Shown piece by piece: positions 24,894 through 33,416 of a stretch of 64,000 bases of DNA. The DNA is from Candidatus Tectimicrobiota bacterium. GTDB taxonomy: Bacteria; JACPUC01. Numbering within the stretch: position 1 is the stretch's first letter; each line of letters opens with the position of its first letter. The stretch is taken from contig JACPUC010000021.1 of assembly GCA_016192455.1 (NCBI GenBank), positions 1 to 64,000 on the forward strand, in the 5' to 3' direction. A program made the position numbers and the translations under genes. The notes beneath the pieces are model-generated. The model saw nothing but the letters and a program-made list of their open reading frames with translations. It was not told the origin of the DNA and searched no databases.

Positions 24894-25913
24894 ATGGTGA
24901 GGGCGTGGTTAGGAAGCGGGAGGAGCGTACGGAGCGCGTGGCGGCCTGGTGCTCTTACACGCTGGCTGGGAGGGCTGGCGCTGCTCGGCCTGCTGCTCGG
25001 TCCGCAGGGATCGGCCCTGGCCCAGGCGGGCAAGGCGATCAGCGTCGCCTACATGCCCATTGCGAACTGCTTGCAGTTCTTCGTGGCGCTGGACAAAGGC
25101 TTCTTCACCGAGCAGGGCGTCGAGGCGAAGCGCAAGGTCCTCGCCGGCGGAGCCGTGATTGCGCCGGCCCTGGAAGCGGGCGACGTCCAGGTGGGGTACT
25201 CAAACTCCATCTCGATCATCGCGGCTCACGATCGGGGCTTTGATTTCCAGATCATCACCCCCGCGCCTCTGCATGAGGCGCCCAAGCATGTGTTCAACGG
25301 CTTGCTGGCCGGGGCGAACACCTCGATCACGACGCTGAAGGATCTGGAGGGCAAGCGCGTCGCCATTAACACCCTGGGAAATATCAATGACCTGAACATG
25401 AAGATGATCGCCGCGAAGTACGGCATCGACCTGGCGAAGGTGAAGCTCCTCGAGGTGGACTTCCCGAAGATGGAGCCGGCCCTGCGCAACAACCAGATCG
25501 ACGCGGCCATCCTGACGGAACCGTTCTACACCGTGGTGGCCAAGAATAAGGTGGGCCGCCCCGTGCTGGCGGATACCTTCAGCGCCATTGCGCCGCGCTT
25601 CCTGGTGGCCGTCTGGTTTGCGAAGAAGGCCTGGATGGAGCAGAACGCCGAGCTCGCCGGAAAATTCAGCACAGCCATGAACCGCGCCACCGACTACATC
25701 AATGGGCACATGGGGGAGATGCCCGAGCTGATCTCGCGCTACACGAAGTTAACCGCCGCGCTGGCCAAGGAGATCGGCTGGGCCGGGTTCAGCACGAGCA
25801 TCAAGAAGAGCGACCTGCAGGTCCTCATCGACAGCTCGCAGAAGTACGGGTTCATCAAGAAAACGTTCAACGCCGGAGACATCGTGTCGAAGTTCGTCCC
25901 CGTCACTGAGTAG
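24894..25913 (+). CDS. Solute-binding protein of NitT/TauT type, orphan 2
   Basis: A 339-residue exported binding protein with a well-placed start (GGGAGG seven bases before ATG). The long signal region runs to SALAQAGKAI, with a hydrophobic core LTRWLGGLALLGLLLG. The mature protein begins ISVAYMPIANCLQFFVALDKGFF, the usual opening of SsuA/THI5-like proteins. LKDLEGKRVAINTLGNINDL and NQIDAAILTEPF, the ligand-cleft strand, follow. Two-domain architecture and length are normal. No permease or ATPase gene lies adjacent; the next gene, 127 bp on, is a ThDP enzyme, so this may deliver that enzyme's precursor (inference). Confidence 0.9.
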   Translation: MVRAWLGSGRSVRSAWRPGALTRWLGGLALLGLLLGPQGSALAQAGKAISVAYMPIANCLQFFVALDKGFFTEQGVEAKRKVLAGGAVIAPALEAGDVQVGYSNSISIIAAHDRGFDFQIITPAPLHEAPKHVFNGLLAGANTSITTLKDLEGKRVAINTLGNINDLNMKMIAAKYGIDLAKVKLLEVDFPKMEPALRNNQIDAAILTEPFYTVVAKNKVGRPVLADTFSAIAPRFLVAVWFAKKAWMEQNAELAGKFSTAMNRATDYINGHMGEMPELISRYTKLTAALAKEIGWAGFSTSIKKSDLQVLIDSSQKYGFIKKTFNAGDIVSKFVPVTE

Positions 25914-26040
25914 GGACGCAGGCGGGCGCGCGACGTTGCGCCTGCTGGGGGCTCGATCCCCTGCGCCCCCGGTCGCCGCGACTGCCGCGCGGGCGCGGGG
26001 TGTCGAAGGTGAGTCGTGCCGCGAAGGAGGAAGCACCGCG

Positions 26041-27735
26041 ATGGCGGAGATGACAGGCGGCGAAGCCCTGATCGCGACCGTGAAGGCGGCGGGGGTCGAA
26101 TATCTCTTCGGCCTGCCGGGAAGCACCTGCATGCACATCCTCGATGCTGTGGTGCAGGAACCGTCATTAAAATTCATCCTGGCGCTGCACGAAGGCAGCC
26201 TCGTGTCGATGGCCGATGGCTACGCGCGCGCCAGCGGCAAGCCGGCGTTCGTCAACATCCACGCCCTGCCGGGAACGGCGAACTCGATCGGCCCGCTCTT
26301 CGACGCCTATCGGGACCGTTCCCCCCTCGTCGTGGTGGCGGGTCAGCAGGATCAGCGGGTGCTCGGCCGGGATTCGCACACCGAGGCGCAGGACCTCACC
26401 GAGCTGCCGCGGCAGTTCACCAAGTGGTCCTGGGAGGTGCCGCGCGCCGACCGCATCCCCGAGGCCCTGGCGCGGGCCTTCAAGGTGGCCACCACGCCGC
26501 CGACGGGCCCGGTCTACCTCTCCATCCCTTCTGACATGCTGGAGGCGCGGCAGGAATACACCATTCCCGACATGACCCGCTACCGCGTCAGCTCGCGGAT
26601 TCCCGGCGACGCCGCGCAGCTTGCCAAGGCGGCGCAGCTCCTCCTGGAGGCGAAGAGGCCGTTCATCGTCGCGGGCAGCGGCGTGCAGACGGAAGACGGC
26701 GTGGACGAGCTGGTGGAGCTGGCCGAGCTGCTCGGCGCGCCGGTGGTCTCGGAGCCCTGGAATTCCTTCCTCGGCTTCGAGCCGGAGCACCCCCTGTTCT
26801 TCGGTGAGTTCGCTCTCGACGCCGCCTACGACGGGCCGCCGGACCTTGTCCTCGGGGTGGCCTGCCGGATGTTCCTCGAGTTCAGCTACACGGCGCGCGC
26901 CAAGCTGCCGCCGGCCGCGCGGGCGATCCACCTCAACGTCGACGCCTGGGAGATCGGCAAAATCTATCCGGTGCAGGTGGGCGTCGTCGCCGACGCGAAG
27001 AGCGCGCTGAGCGCCTTGGTCCGCATCGTCAAGAGCACCATGACGGAGGCGCAGCGCGGCGCCTGCGCGGCCCGCCACGGCCAGGTCGAGCGGGCCTGCC
27101 GGGAGCAGCGCGCCCGACGCGCCGTCGAGCAGCAGGCGGAGCCGGACGCCGTGCCGATCCGTCCCTGGCGCTTGGTCCACGCCCTCAACGAGGTGCTGGG
27201 CGACGACGTCGTCATCGTCCGCGAAGCGCCGACAACCAAGTTCCACCTCATGACCTACTTCCAGTTCAAGCGGCGCGACTCCTTCTTCGGCCAATCGAGC
27301 GGCCATCTCGGCTGGGGCTTCCCGGCCTCCCTCGGCGTGCAGCTCGCGCGGCCGGAGCGCCCGGTTGTCGCCTTCGTCGGCGACGGCTGCTTCATGTTCA
27401 ACCTGCAGGGGTTGTGGACGATGGCGCGCTACCAGCTTCCCGTGCTGGTGATCGTCTGCAACAACCAGACCTACATGTCGGTGAAGTACTCGCTGCACTT
27501 CCGCGCCAAGGGGAAGGCCTCTCAGACGGGGGAGTACCACGGCGTCGATTTCGGCGTGCCGCGCATCGACTACGTGACGGTGGCGGCGGGCTTCGGCATC
27601 CATGCCGAGCGGGTGGAAGACCCCGGCGAGCTGGCGGCAACCGTGAAGCGGCTCGTGGACCTGCGGCGGCCGGCTCTCCTCGACGTGGTCATCGACCCGA
27701 AGGATACCGGCACCTACCGGCCGCGCCTGCCGTAA
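26041..27735 (+). CDS. ThDP-dependent enzyme, benzoylformate-decarboxylase-like, copy 1
   Basis: A 564-residue enzyme of the acetolactate synthase/benzoylformate decarboxylase superfamily. His50-Glu51 (ILALHEGSLVSMADGYA) carries the cofactor-activating Glu. The ThDP/Mg site is GDG at 447-449 running to NN at 474-475 (VGDGCFMFN to IVCNN). The His preceding the Glu favours the decarboxylase branch over acetolactate synthase, and there is no regulatory subunit gene. The ATG follows GAAGGAGG; the frame extends upstream but without a ribosome-binding site. Likely chemistry is decarboxylation or carboligation of a 2-keto acid. It is followed 150 bp later by a UbiD gene, and a paralogue lies convergently at 29350-31029. 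Confidence 0.92.
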   Translation: MAEMTGGEALIATVKAAGVEYLFGLPGSTCMHILDAVVQEPSLKFILALHEGSLVSMADGYARASGKPAFVNIHALPGTANSIGPLFDAYRDRSPLVVVAGQQDQRVLGRDSHTEAQDLTELPRQFTKWSWEVPRADRIPEALARAFKVATTPPTGPVYLSIPSDMLEARQEYTIPDMTRYRVSSRIPGDAAQLAKAAQLLLEAKRPFIVAGSGVQTEDGVDELVELAELLGAPVVSEPWNSFLGFEPEHPLFFGEFALDAAYDGPPDLVLGVACRMFLEFSYTARAKLPPAARAIHLNVDAWEIGKIYPVQVGVVADAKSALSALVRIVKSTMTEAQRGACAARHGQVERACREQRARRAVEQQAEPDAVPIRPWRLVHALNEVLGDDVVIVREAPTTKFHLMTYFQFKRRDSFFGQSSGHLGWGFPASLGVQLARPERPVVAFVGDGCFMFNLQGLWTMARYQLPVLVIVCNNQTYMSVKYSLHFRAKGKASQTGEYHGVDFGVPRIDYVTVAAGFGIHAERVEDPGELAATVKRLVDLRRPALLDVVIDPKDTGTYRPRLP

Positions 27736-27885
27736 GGGGAAGGACGGCAAGCAGTTCCCGGCGCCGAGCAGGTTCTGCCGCCTCCCGACGCCGTGGAGAT
27801 TTCCCTTGGAAGGCCGGCGCGAGCTGCCACGGCTTGGGGCGGCGAGGCGGCGTGAAGCGCAACACAGAGATGAGGGCGGCAAGCG

Positions 27886-29313
27886 ATGTTCGTCAGCCTA
27901 CGTGAGTTCTTGACAGCCCTGGAGAACGACGAGCGGATGCGCGGGCAGCTCTGCCGGGTGGCGACGCCGGTGGACAAGGCGTGGGAGATCGCGGCGGTGA
28001 CGCGCCTGGCGATCCAGCGCTTCCGACGCGAGTGGCGTCCCGCCCTCCTCTTCGAGCGGGTGCGGGGCTACGAGATGCCGGTCGTGGTGGGCGCTCTGTT
28101 CAACCCCACGAAGTACGCCTACGCCCTCGGCTGCTCGCCGGCGGAAATCCTCGAGCGCTGGCTGCAGGCGCTGCGGCGGCCGCTGCAACCTGTCCTCGTC
28201 AGCCAGGGGCCGTGTCAGGAGGTGGTGCGCCAAGGGACGGAGGCGAACTTCTTCGATCTGCCGATTCCGGTCTGGACGCCCGGTTACGACGCGGCCCCCT
28301 ACCTCACCGGGAACTGCGTCATCAGCCGCGACCCGGAGACCGGCGCGCGCAACGTCGGCACCTACCGCATGCAGGTGAAGGGGGAGCGCCGCGCCGGGCT
28401 GGGCCTGCATTCCTTCAACCACGGGCATCAGCACCTGCTGAAGTATGAGAAGCTCGGCCGGCCCATGCCGGTGGCGGTCGCCATCGGCTGCGACCCCAGC
28501 GTGGCCATGACCTCCGTCGCCAAGCTGGAGCTCGGCGACGATGAGCTGGCCCTCGCCGGCGGCTTGCGGGGAGCGCCGGTGGAGCTGGTCCGCTGCCGCA
28601 CCATCGACCTCGAGGCGCCGGCGCATGCCGAGATCATCCTCGAGGGGGAGGTGCCGGCCGGCGTGCGCGAGATCGAGGGACCGTTCGGCGAGATGTCGGG
28701 ATACGTCAGCCCGGCGGCGGAACGGCCCATCTTCGAGCTGAAGTGCATCACCTGCCGCAGCGCGCCCCTCCTGCAGGCCTACGGCAGCCAGAAACCACCG
28801 AGCGAGAGCGCCAACCTGCGCGGCATCGCCAATGCCGCCATGGTGTACCGGACGCTCGTGGAGACGGAGCGCCTGCCCGGCATCCTCGATGTCCACCTCG
28901 CCGACAGCACCTCGGCCCACGGCCACGTGCTCATCAAGATGCAGCCGCGCAGCCGCGACCACGTGCGCCAGGTGCTCGCGGCGGCGCGCCGCCTCGGCCC
29001 GCGCTACGGGAAAATCATCACCGTGGTGGACGAGGATATCGACATCCGCGACGCCGAGGAGGTGGACTGGGCGCACTCCTTCCGCATGCAGCCGGCGCGC
29101 GATGTCGCCATCATCGAGGAGCCGCTGTCCTTCCCGCAGGACCACTCGCTGGCGCCGCCCGGAACCCCTCCGGAGGAGCGGCCCGCAAGTTCGAAGATGA
29201 TCATCGACGCCACGAAGAAATGGCCCTACGAGCCGGTGTCGTTGCCCGAAGCCGAGGCGATGAAGCGCGCCGAGGAGCGCTGGCGGGAGTACGGCATCGG
29301 CGTGGAGGGCTGA
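27886..29313 (+). CDS. UbiD-family decarboxylase (prFMN-dependent), copy 2
   Basis: A 475-residue UbiD-family enzyme. Motifs are NVGTYRMQ (156-163), MPVAVAIGCDP (194-204), HAEIILEGEV (247-256) and the catalytic EGPFGEMSGY (264-273). The segment FNHGHQHLLKYEKLGRP follows the classical UbiD pattern more closely than copy 1, which has LPNRHD there. Substrates should be aromatic or unsaturated carboxylic acids. The gene is co-directional with the ThDP enzyme 150 bp upstream and ends 36 bp from the convergent second ThDP gene. No prFMN synthase (UbiX) is in the window, so the cofactor must be supplied from elsewhere in the genome. Confidence 0.93.
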   Translation: MFVSLREFLTALENDERMRGQLCRVATPVDKAWEIAAVTRLAIQRFRREWRPALLFERVRGYEMPVVVGALFNPTKYAYALGCSPAEILERWLQALRRPLQPVLVSQGPCQEVVRQGTEANFFDLPIPVWTPGYDAAPYLTGNCVISRDPETGARNVGTYRMQVKGERRAGLGLHSFNHGHQHLLKYEKLGRPMPVAVAIGCDPSVAMTSVAKLELGDDELALAGGLRGAPVELVRCRTIDLEAPAHAEIILEGEVPAGVREIEGPFGEMSGYVSPAAERPIFELKCITCRSAPLLQAYGSQKPPSESANLRGIANAAMVYRTLVETERLPGILDVHLADSTSAHGHVLIKMQPRSRDHVRQVLAAARRLGPRYGKIITVVDEDIDIRDAEEVDWAHSFRMQPARDVAIIEEPLSFPQDHSLAPPGTPPEERPASSKMIIDATKKWPYEPVSLPEAEAMKRAEERWREYGIGVEG

Positions 29314-29349
29314 GGAGCGCGGCGGACGGCGCCCCGCGCGCCTCGCGGC

Positions 29350-31029
29350 TCAATCCTGACACTGGTCGATGAGGACATCAACGAGCGCCGGGCCTTTCAC
29401 GGCAAGGGCGCGTTCCAGGGCGGGCCGGATCGCCTCGGGTTCCTCGACGCGCTCGCCGGGGATGTCGAAAGCCTGGGCCAGCCTGGCGAAGTTGATCCCT
29501 GTCTCGCCGAAATCGGTGCCAATGGAAGCAAGCTCCGGGGAGAGGTTGCCGCGTTGGCGGAGCTGGTTCTTCACCGCCATGTAGGCGTGGTTATTGAAGA
29601 CGATGATGAGCACCGGAAGCTGGTAGCGCTGCGCCGTCCACAGGGCCTGGTTGCTGAACATGAAGCTGCCGTCGCCGATGCAGGCGACGACCTTCTGCGT
29701 CGGGTGGGCGAGCTGCACGCCGAGGGCCGCGGGCAGGCCCCAGCCGAGGCAGCCGGCGGCCGAGCTGGCGAACCAGCGCTCCGGGTGGTGGATGCTGAAG
29801 TGCCGGGTGAGGAAGAGCTTCGAGGTGGGGCACTCATTGACGATGAAGACGTCCCGCGGCAGCGCGGCGCTCATCTCCCGCACCAGGCGCCAGGGCTTGA
29901 TCGGCGCCTCGCCCCAGCCCTGGCTCGCTTCCTTCTCGAGCTGCCCGTCGTACGCCGCGCGCGCCGCTTGCACGCGCTCGTAGCGCTTCTCGGCGCGGCG
30001 CGAGCGCTGCGGGGTCATCGCCGCCTGCACCGCGCTCCCCAGCGCCAGCAGGGCGCTCTTGGCGTCGGCGATGGCGGCGACATCGACGTGGAAGATCTTG
30101 CCAAGCTCCCAGGGCTCCTCGCTGAACTGGATGACCCTCGTCGCCGGGGTGATGGGGGGCGGCGCGTTGTGGCGGTACTCGCGCACCAGGCGGCAGCCGA
30201 CGCCGAGGACCACGTCCGGCGGGCCGTACTGCGGCAGGTCGTAGGAGAGGAGCCGATCCGGCAGGTTGAAGGCCATCGGGTGGGTGGTGGGGAAGGGGTG
30301 GTACGAGTTGCGCGGCTCGGTCACCACCGGGCACGCCACCAGGTCGGCCAGGGCGACGAGATCGCTGACGGCGCCGTCGCGCGCCACGTCCGAGCCGGCG
30401 ACGATGAGCGGGCGCTCGGCGTCGAGCATCAGTGTGGCCGCCCGCCGCGCCGCCTCGCTGTCGCAGCCGAGGGTGCGCGAGGTGACGCAGGGCTCGGCGG
30501 GGAAATGGTCGATCTCCACCTCCTCGCTCATCAGGTTCGAGGGGAGCGCCAGGTAGACCGGCCCCTGGGGCGGCGACGCCGCCACCTTCAGCGCCCGCCG
30601 CAGCGCTTCGGCGGCGCGCTCGGCGCGCGGCACCTCCCAGCACCACTTGGTGACCTGCCGGGCCAGCTCGATCATGTCCGAGGACGAGGTGTGGGGGTCG
30701 CGCCCCAGCAGGCGCGTGTCCTGCTGCGTCGACAGGACGATGAGCGGGGAGCGGTCGCGGTAGGCGTCGTAGAGGCTGCCGATGGCGTTGCAGGTGCCCG
30801 GCATGGTGCTGACGTAGGCGACGGCGGGGCGCTGGGTGGCGCGGGCGTAGCCGTCGGCCATCCCCGCGGCGCACGTCTCGTGCAGCGCAAGGATAAACGT
30901 CACCTGCTTTTGCTGCGCCAGCGCGGCCATCATGCCGAAGCCGCTCGTGCCGGGCAGGCCGAAGAGGTACTCGACGCCGGAGCTGATGAGGGTGCGGACG
31001 AGTGATTCCCCGGCGGTCATGGTCGGCAT
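29350..31029 (-). CDS. ThDP-dependent enzyme, benzoylformate-decarboxylase-like, copy 2
   Basis: A 559-residue paralogue of 26041-27735. His50-Glu51 (ILALHETCAAGMADGYA) and the ThDP/Mg site from GDG (452-454) to NN (479-480) are intact. The middle FAD-like domain has LMLDAERPLIVAGSDVARDG. ATG 31029 is supported by AAGGAG; the frame is open upstream to 31260, but that part overlaps the divergent promoter region and is not protein-like. Copy 2 faces the UbiD/ThDP pair and is transcribed divergently from the cysteine hydrolase. The duplicate may act on a related keto acid. A palindromic operator sits in its promoter. Confidence 0.92.
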   Translation of the reverse strand: MPTMTAGESLVRTLISSGVEYLFGLPGTSGFGMMAALAQQKQVTFILALHETCAAGMADGYARATQRPAVAYVSTMPGTCNAIGSLYDAYRDRSPLIVLSTQQDTRLLGRDPHTSSSDMIELARQVTKWCWEVPRAERAAEALRRALKVAASPPQGPVYLALPSNLMSEEVEIDHFPAEPCVTSRTLGCDSEAARRAATLMLDAERPLIVAGSDVARDGAVSDLVALADLVACPVVTEPRNSYHPFPTTHPMAFNLPDRLLSYDLPQYGPPDVVLGVGCRLVREYRHNAPPPITPATRVIQFSEEPWELGKIFHVDVAAIADAKSALLALGSAVQAAMTPQRSRRAEKRYERVQAARAAYDGQLEKEASQGWGEAPIKPWRLVREMSAALPRDVFIVNECPTSKLFLTRHFSIHHPERWFASSAAGCLGWGLPAALGVQLAHPTQKVVACIGDGSFMFSNQALWTAQRYQLPVLIIVFNNHAYMAVKNQLRQRGNLSPELASIGTDFGETGINFARLAQAFDIPGERVEEPEAIRPALERALAVKGPALVDVLIDQCQD

Positions 31030-31113
31030 ACGTGCTCCTTCCTTCGAGGCGATTCCCGTGCTTCGTTTCGGCGGAGACCGCCGTTGCGATTGCGCAGGAG
31101 GTCGGGGGGCGTC

Positions 31114-31131
31114 GTACCAAGTGGTACTATA
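31114..31131 (-). promoter_or_regulatory. Operator-like palindrome overlapping a -10 box
   Basis: GTACCA-AG-TGGTAC (31114-31127) is a perfect 6+6 palindrome. Read leftward, TATAGT (31131-31126) is a good -10 box whose last two bases lie inside the palindrome. The matching -35 position, 17 bases upstream, reads TTCGAC, which is weak. A repressor here would block the ThDP copy 2 promoter and could also affect the divergent hydrolase gene. Confidence 0.55.
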
Positions 31132-31237
31132 GCATGGCTCCGGGGCAGGTCGAAGCATGGGGGCCGGGACGATCCGCGCGGGGGGCTCCCGTAGCGCTCG
31201 TCCGTGAGCTTGGCCAGGACAGGAAAGGGAACACATC

Positions 31238-31885
31238 ATGACGAAACGAGCCGCGCTCACGCGGGCGGAGATGTTGGACCTAGCTCACACCGCCGTCATC
31301 GTCATCGACGTGCAGAACGATTTCTGCCACGCCGGCGGCGCCTTCGACACGATGGGGGCTGACCTGTCGGCGGCGCAGGCCATGCTTCCCGTCCTCGCCT
31401 CCTTCCTCACCGCGGCGCGGGCCGCCGGCGCCATGGTGGTGCACGTCACGACGCACCACTCCGAGATGACGAACTCCCCCGTCTGGGAGAGCAAGGCGCC
31501 GCCCGGCGTGACCGTGCTGGGGAGCTGGGGGGCGGAGATTTGCGACGGCTATCCGGAGCTGCTGCCGCGGCCGGGCGAACCGCTCGTCATCAAGCACCGC
31601 TACAGCCCCTTCTACAATACCGATCTCGATCTCATCCTGCGCGGCCGCGGCGTTCGCACCATCGCCCTGGCGGGGGTGGCGACGAATGTCTGCGTCGAGA
31701 CCGCCGCCCGGGACGGCATCGTGCGGGACTACTACGTCTTCGTCCTGCGCGACTGCACCGCGGCGTATGATCCGGCGCTGCACGAGAACTCCCTGAAGAA
31801 CGTCACGCAGCGCTTCGGCTATGTCATCTCCTCGGAGGAGGCGCTGAGTCTCTGGGGGAGCCGCGAGCGCCTGGCGGCCAGGTGA
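31238..31885 (+). CDS. Isochorismatase-like cysteine hydrolase
   Basis: A 215-residue member of the isochorismatase fold that includes nicotinamidase, N-carbamoylsarcosine amidase and ureidoacrylate hydrolase. The catalytic triad is visible as Asp24 (VIDVQNDF), Lys119 (VIKHRYSPF) and Cys152 (GVATNVCVETAARDG), so it is a true Cys hydrolase rather than a Cys-less isochorismatase. It lies 58 bp upstream of the dihydropyrimidinase-like gene. The pair would fit a two-step route in which the cyclic amide is opened and the resulting N-carbamoyl or amide product is hydrolysed (inference). The start has GGAAAGGGAA upstream. Confidence 0.9.
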   Translation: MTKRAALTRAEMLDLAHTAVIVIDVQNDFCHAGGAFDTMGADLSAAQAMLPVLASFLTAARAAGAMVVHVTTHHSEMTNSPVWESKAPPGVTVLGSWGAEICDGYPELLPRPGEPLVIKHRYSPFYNTDLDLILRGRGVRTIALAGVATNVCVETAARDGIVRDYYVFVLRDCTAAYDPALHENSLKNVTQRFGYVISSEEALSLWGSRERLAAR

Positions 31886-31943
31886 GGCGGCGGGCGGCGC
31901 GGTGGCGCGATGCCGGGGCGGACATGCTGAAGTGAGGTGACGC

Positions 31944-33314
31944 ATGCTGGACTGCTTCGATCTCCTCATCACGAACGGCATTCTCGTCAGCCCTGAACTG
32001 GGGATGCTGCGGGCGGAGGTCGCCATCGCGGGCGGCAAGATCGCCGCCATCGCGGAGCCGGGAGTCGTGACCGACGTCGGCCGGGTCATTGACGCGGGCG
32101 GCAACTACGTGCTCCCCGGCTTCATTGATCCGCACGTCCACTTCGGCAATCGCCGCCCTATCAGCGAGGAGATCGTCGAGACGAAGTCGGCCATCGCTGG
32201 CGGCATCACCACCCTGGGCGCCTACCTGCGCAATCGCGACGGCTCCTACTTCGACACCTTTCCCGAGGCGCTGGCGGCGGTGGAGAAGCTGGCTCACACG
32301 GACGTGCTGTTCCATTTCCAGATCTTCCACGAGCACCAGCTTCAGGAGATCACGCGCTATGCCCACGAGCTGGGTGTGACCTCCTTCAAGTTCTACATGT
32401 ACGGCGCGCCAAACATCTCGCGCTCCGTGGATGACGCCTTCCTGCTGCGCGCCTTCCGCCTCCTCGCCGAGCTGGGGCATCCGGCCATCGCCTGCGTGCA
32501 CGCGGAGAACGAGGCGATTGTCACCCACGCCACCGCGGCGGTGATGGGCCGCCCGCACGCCGACACCCTCGAGGAGTGGGAGGCAACCCACCCGGCGATC
32601 GCCGAGGAGGAGGCCGTGGCGCGCGCCGCCCTGCTGGCGGAGGCCGAGCAGGCGCGCCTTTACATCGTGCACCTCAGCAGCAAGGGGAGCGTCGTGCGGC
32701 TGCGCGCCATCCGCGACCGCTACCCGGAGGTGCACGTCGAGGTCACCTCGATCCACCTTTCTCTCACACAGTCCCACCCCTACGGGCTCTACCTCAAACG
32801 CCAGCCGCCGCACCGCGACGCCTCGCACCTGGAGGCCCTCTGGCAAGGGGTGCGCGACGGCGTCATCGACACGTTCGGCACCGATAACATCACCTCCCTG
32901 CGCAGCATGAACCAGCCCGAGAAGGGCCTGCTCGGCGCGCGCGCCGGCTTTCCGTCGCTGGCGACGCATGTGCCGATTCTGCTGACCGAAGGGTACCGCA
33001 AGCGCGGCATCCCGCTGCAGCGCATCGTGCAATGCGGCTCCACGCGACCGGCGCAGACCTTCGGCATCTACCCGCAAAAGGGTTCGCTGGTGATCGGGAG
33101 CGACGCCGATCTCGTCATCGTCGATGTCGAGCATGAAGCCCCGGTGACGATCGAACGTCTGCATAGTTGGGGCGACCACACGCCGTACGAAGGGGAGATG
33201 CTGACGGGCTGGCCGATCGTGACCATCAAGGGTGGCAAGGTGGCGTTCGAGAACAACCGCGTCACCTCCGAGGACGGCTGCGGGCGCTACCTGCGGCGCG
33301 CGGTGAGGCGCTGA
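31944..33314 (+). CDS. Dihydropyrimidinase/hydantoinase-type cyclic amidohydrolase
   Basis: A 456-residue cyclic amidohydrolase of the dihydropyrimidinase/allantoinase/dihydroorotase group. All binuclear-metal ligands can be placed: His64 and His66 (DPHVHF), the carbamylated Lys149 (TSFKFYMYG), His186 (CVHAEN), His243 (YIVHLSS) and Asp314 (FGTDN). The end, with VDVEHEAPVTIERLHSWGDH and TPYEG, is the standard C-terminal beta domain (S-x-x-D-Y-x-P-Y-E-G in hydantoinases, here SWGDHTPYEG). The start is preceded by GTGAGGTGAC. It forms a probable operon with the cysteine hydrolase before it and the CoA ligase after it. Hydantoin- or pyrimidine-like substrates are likely; the exact one is not readable. 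Confidence 0.92.
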   Translation: MLDCFDLLITNGILVSPELGMLRAEVAIAGGKIAAIAEPGVVTDVGRVIDAGGNYVLPGFIDPHVHFGNRRPISEEIVETKSAIAGGITTLGAYLRNRDGSYFDTFPEALAAVEKLAHTDVLFHFQIFHEHQLQEITRYAHELGVTSFKFYMYGAPNISRSVDDAFLLRAFRLLAELGHPAIACVHAENEAIVTHATAAVMGRPHADTLEEWEATHPAIAEEEAVARAALLAEAEQARLYIVHLSSKGSVVRLRAIRDRYPEVHVEVTSIHLSLTQSHPYGLYLKRQPPHRDASHLEALWQGVRDGVIDTFGTDNITSLRSMNQPEKGLLGARAGFPSLATHVPILLTEGYRKRGIPLQRIVQCGSTRPAQTFGIYPQKGSLVIGSDADLVIVDVEHEAPVTIERLHSWGDHTPYEGEMLTGWPIVTIKGGKVAFENNRVTSEDGCGRYLRRAVRR

Positions 33315-33416
33315 CGGCCCCTACCGGCGGGCGCGGTGGCGAGCGCGGCCGTCTCGCCGGCTCCTCCCCCGAGCCGACGCCCGACACCTTCATCGCCCCC
33401 TTCCAGGGACGCATTC

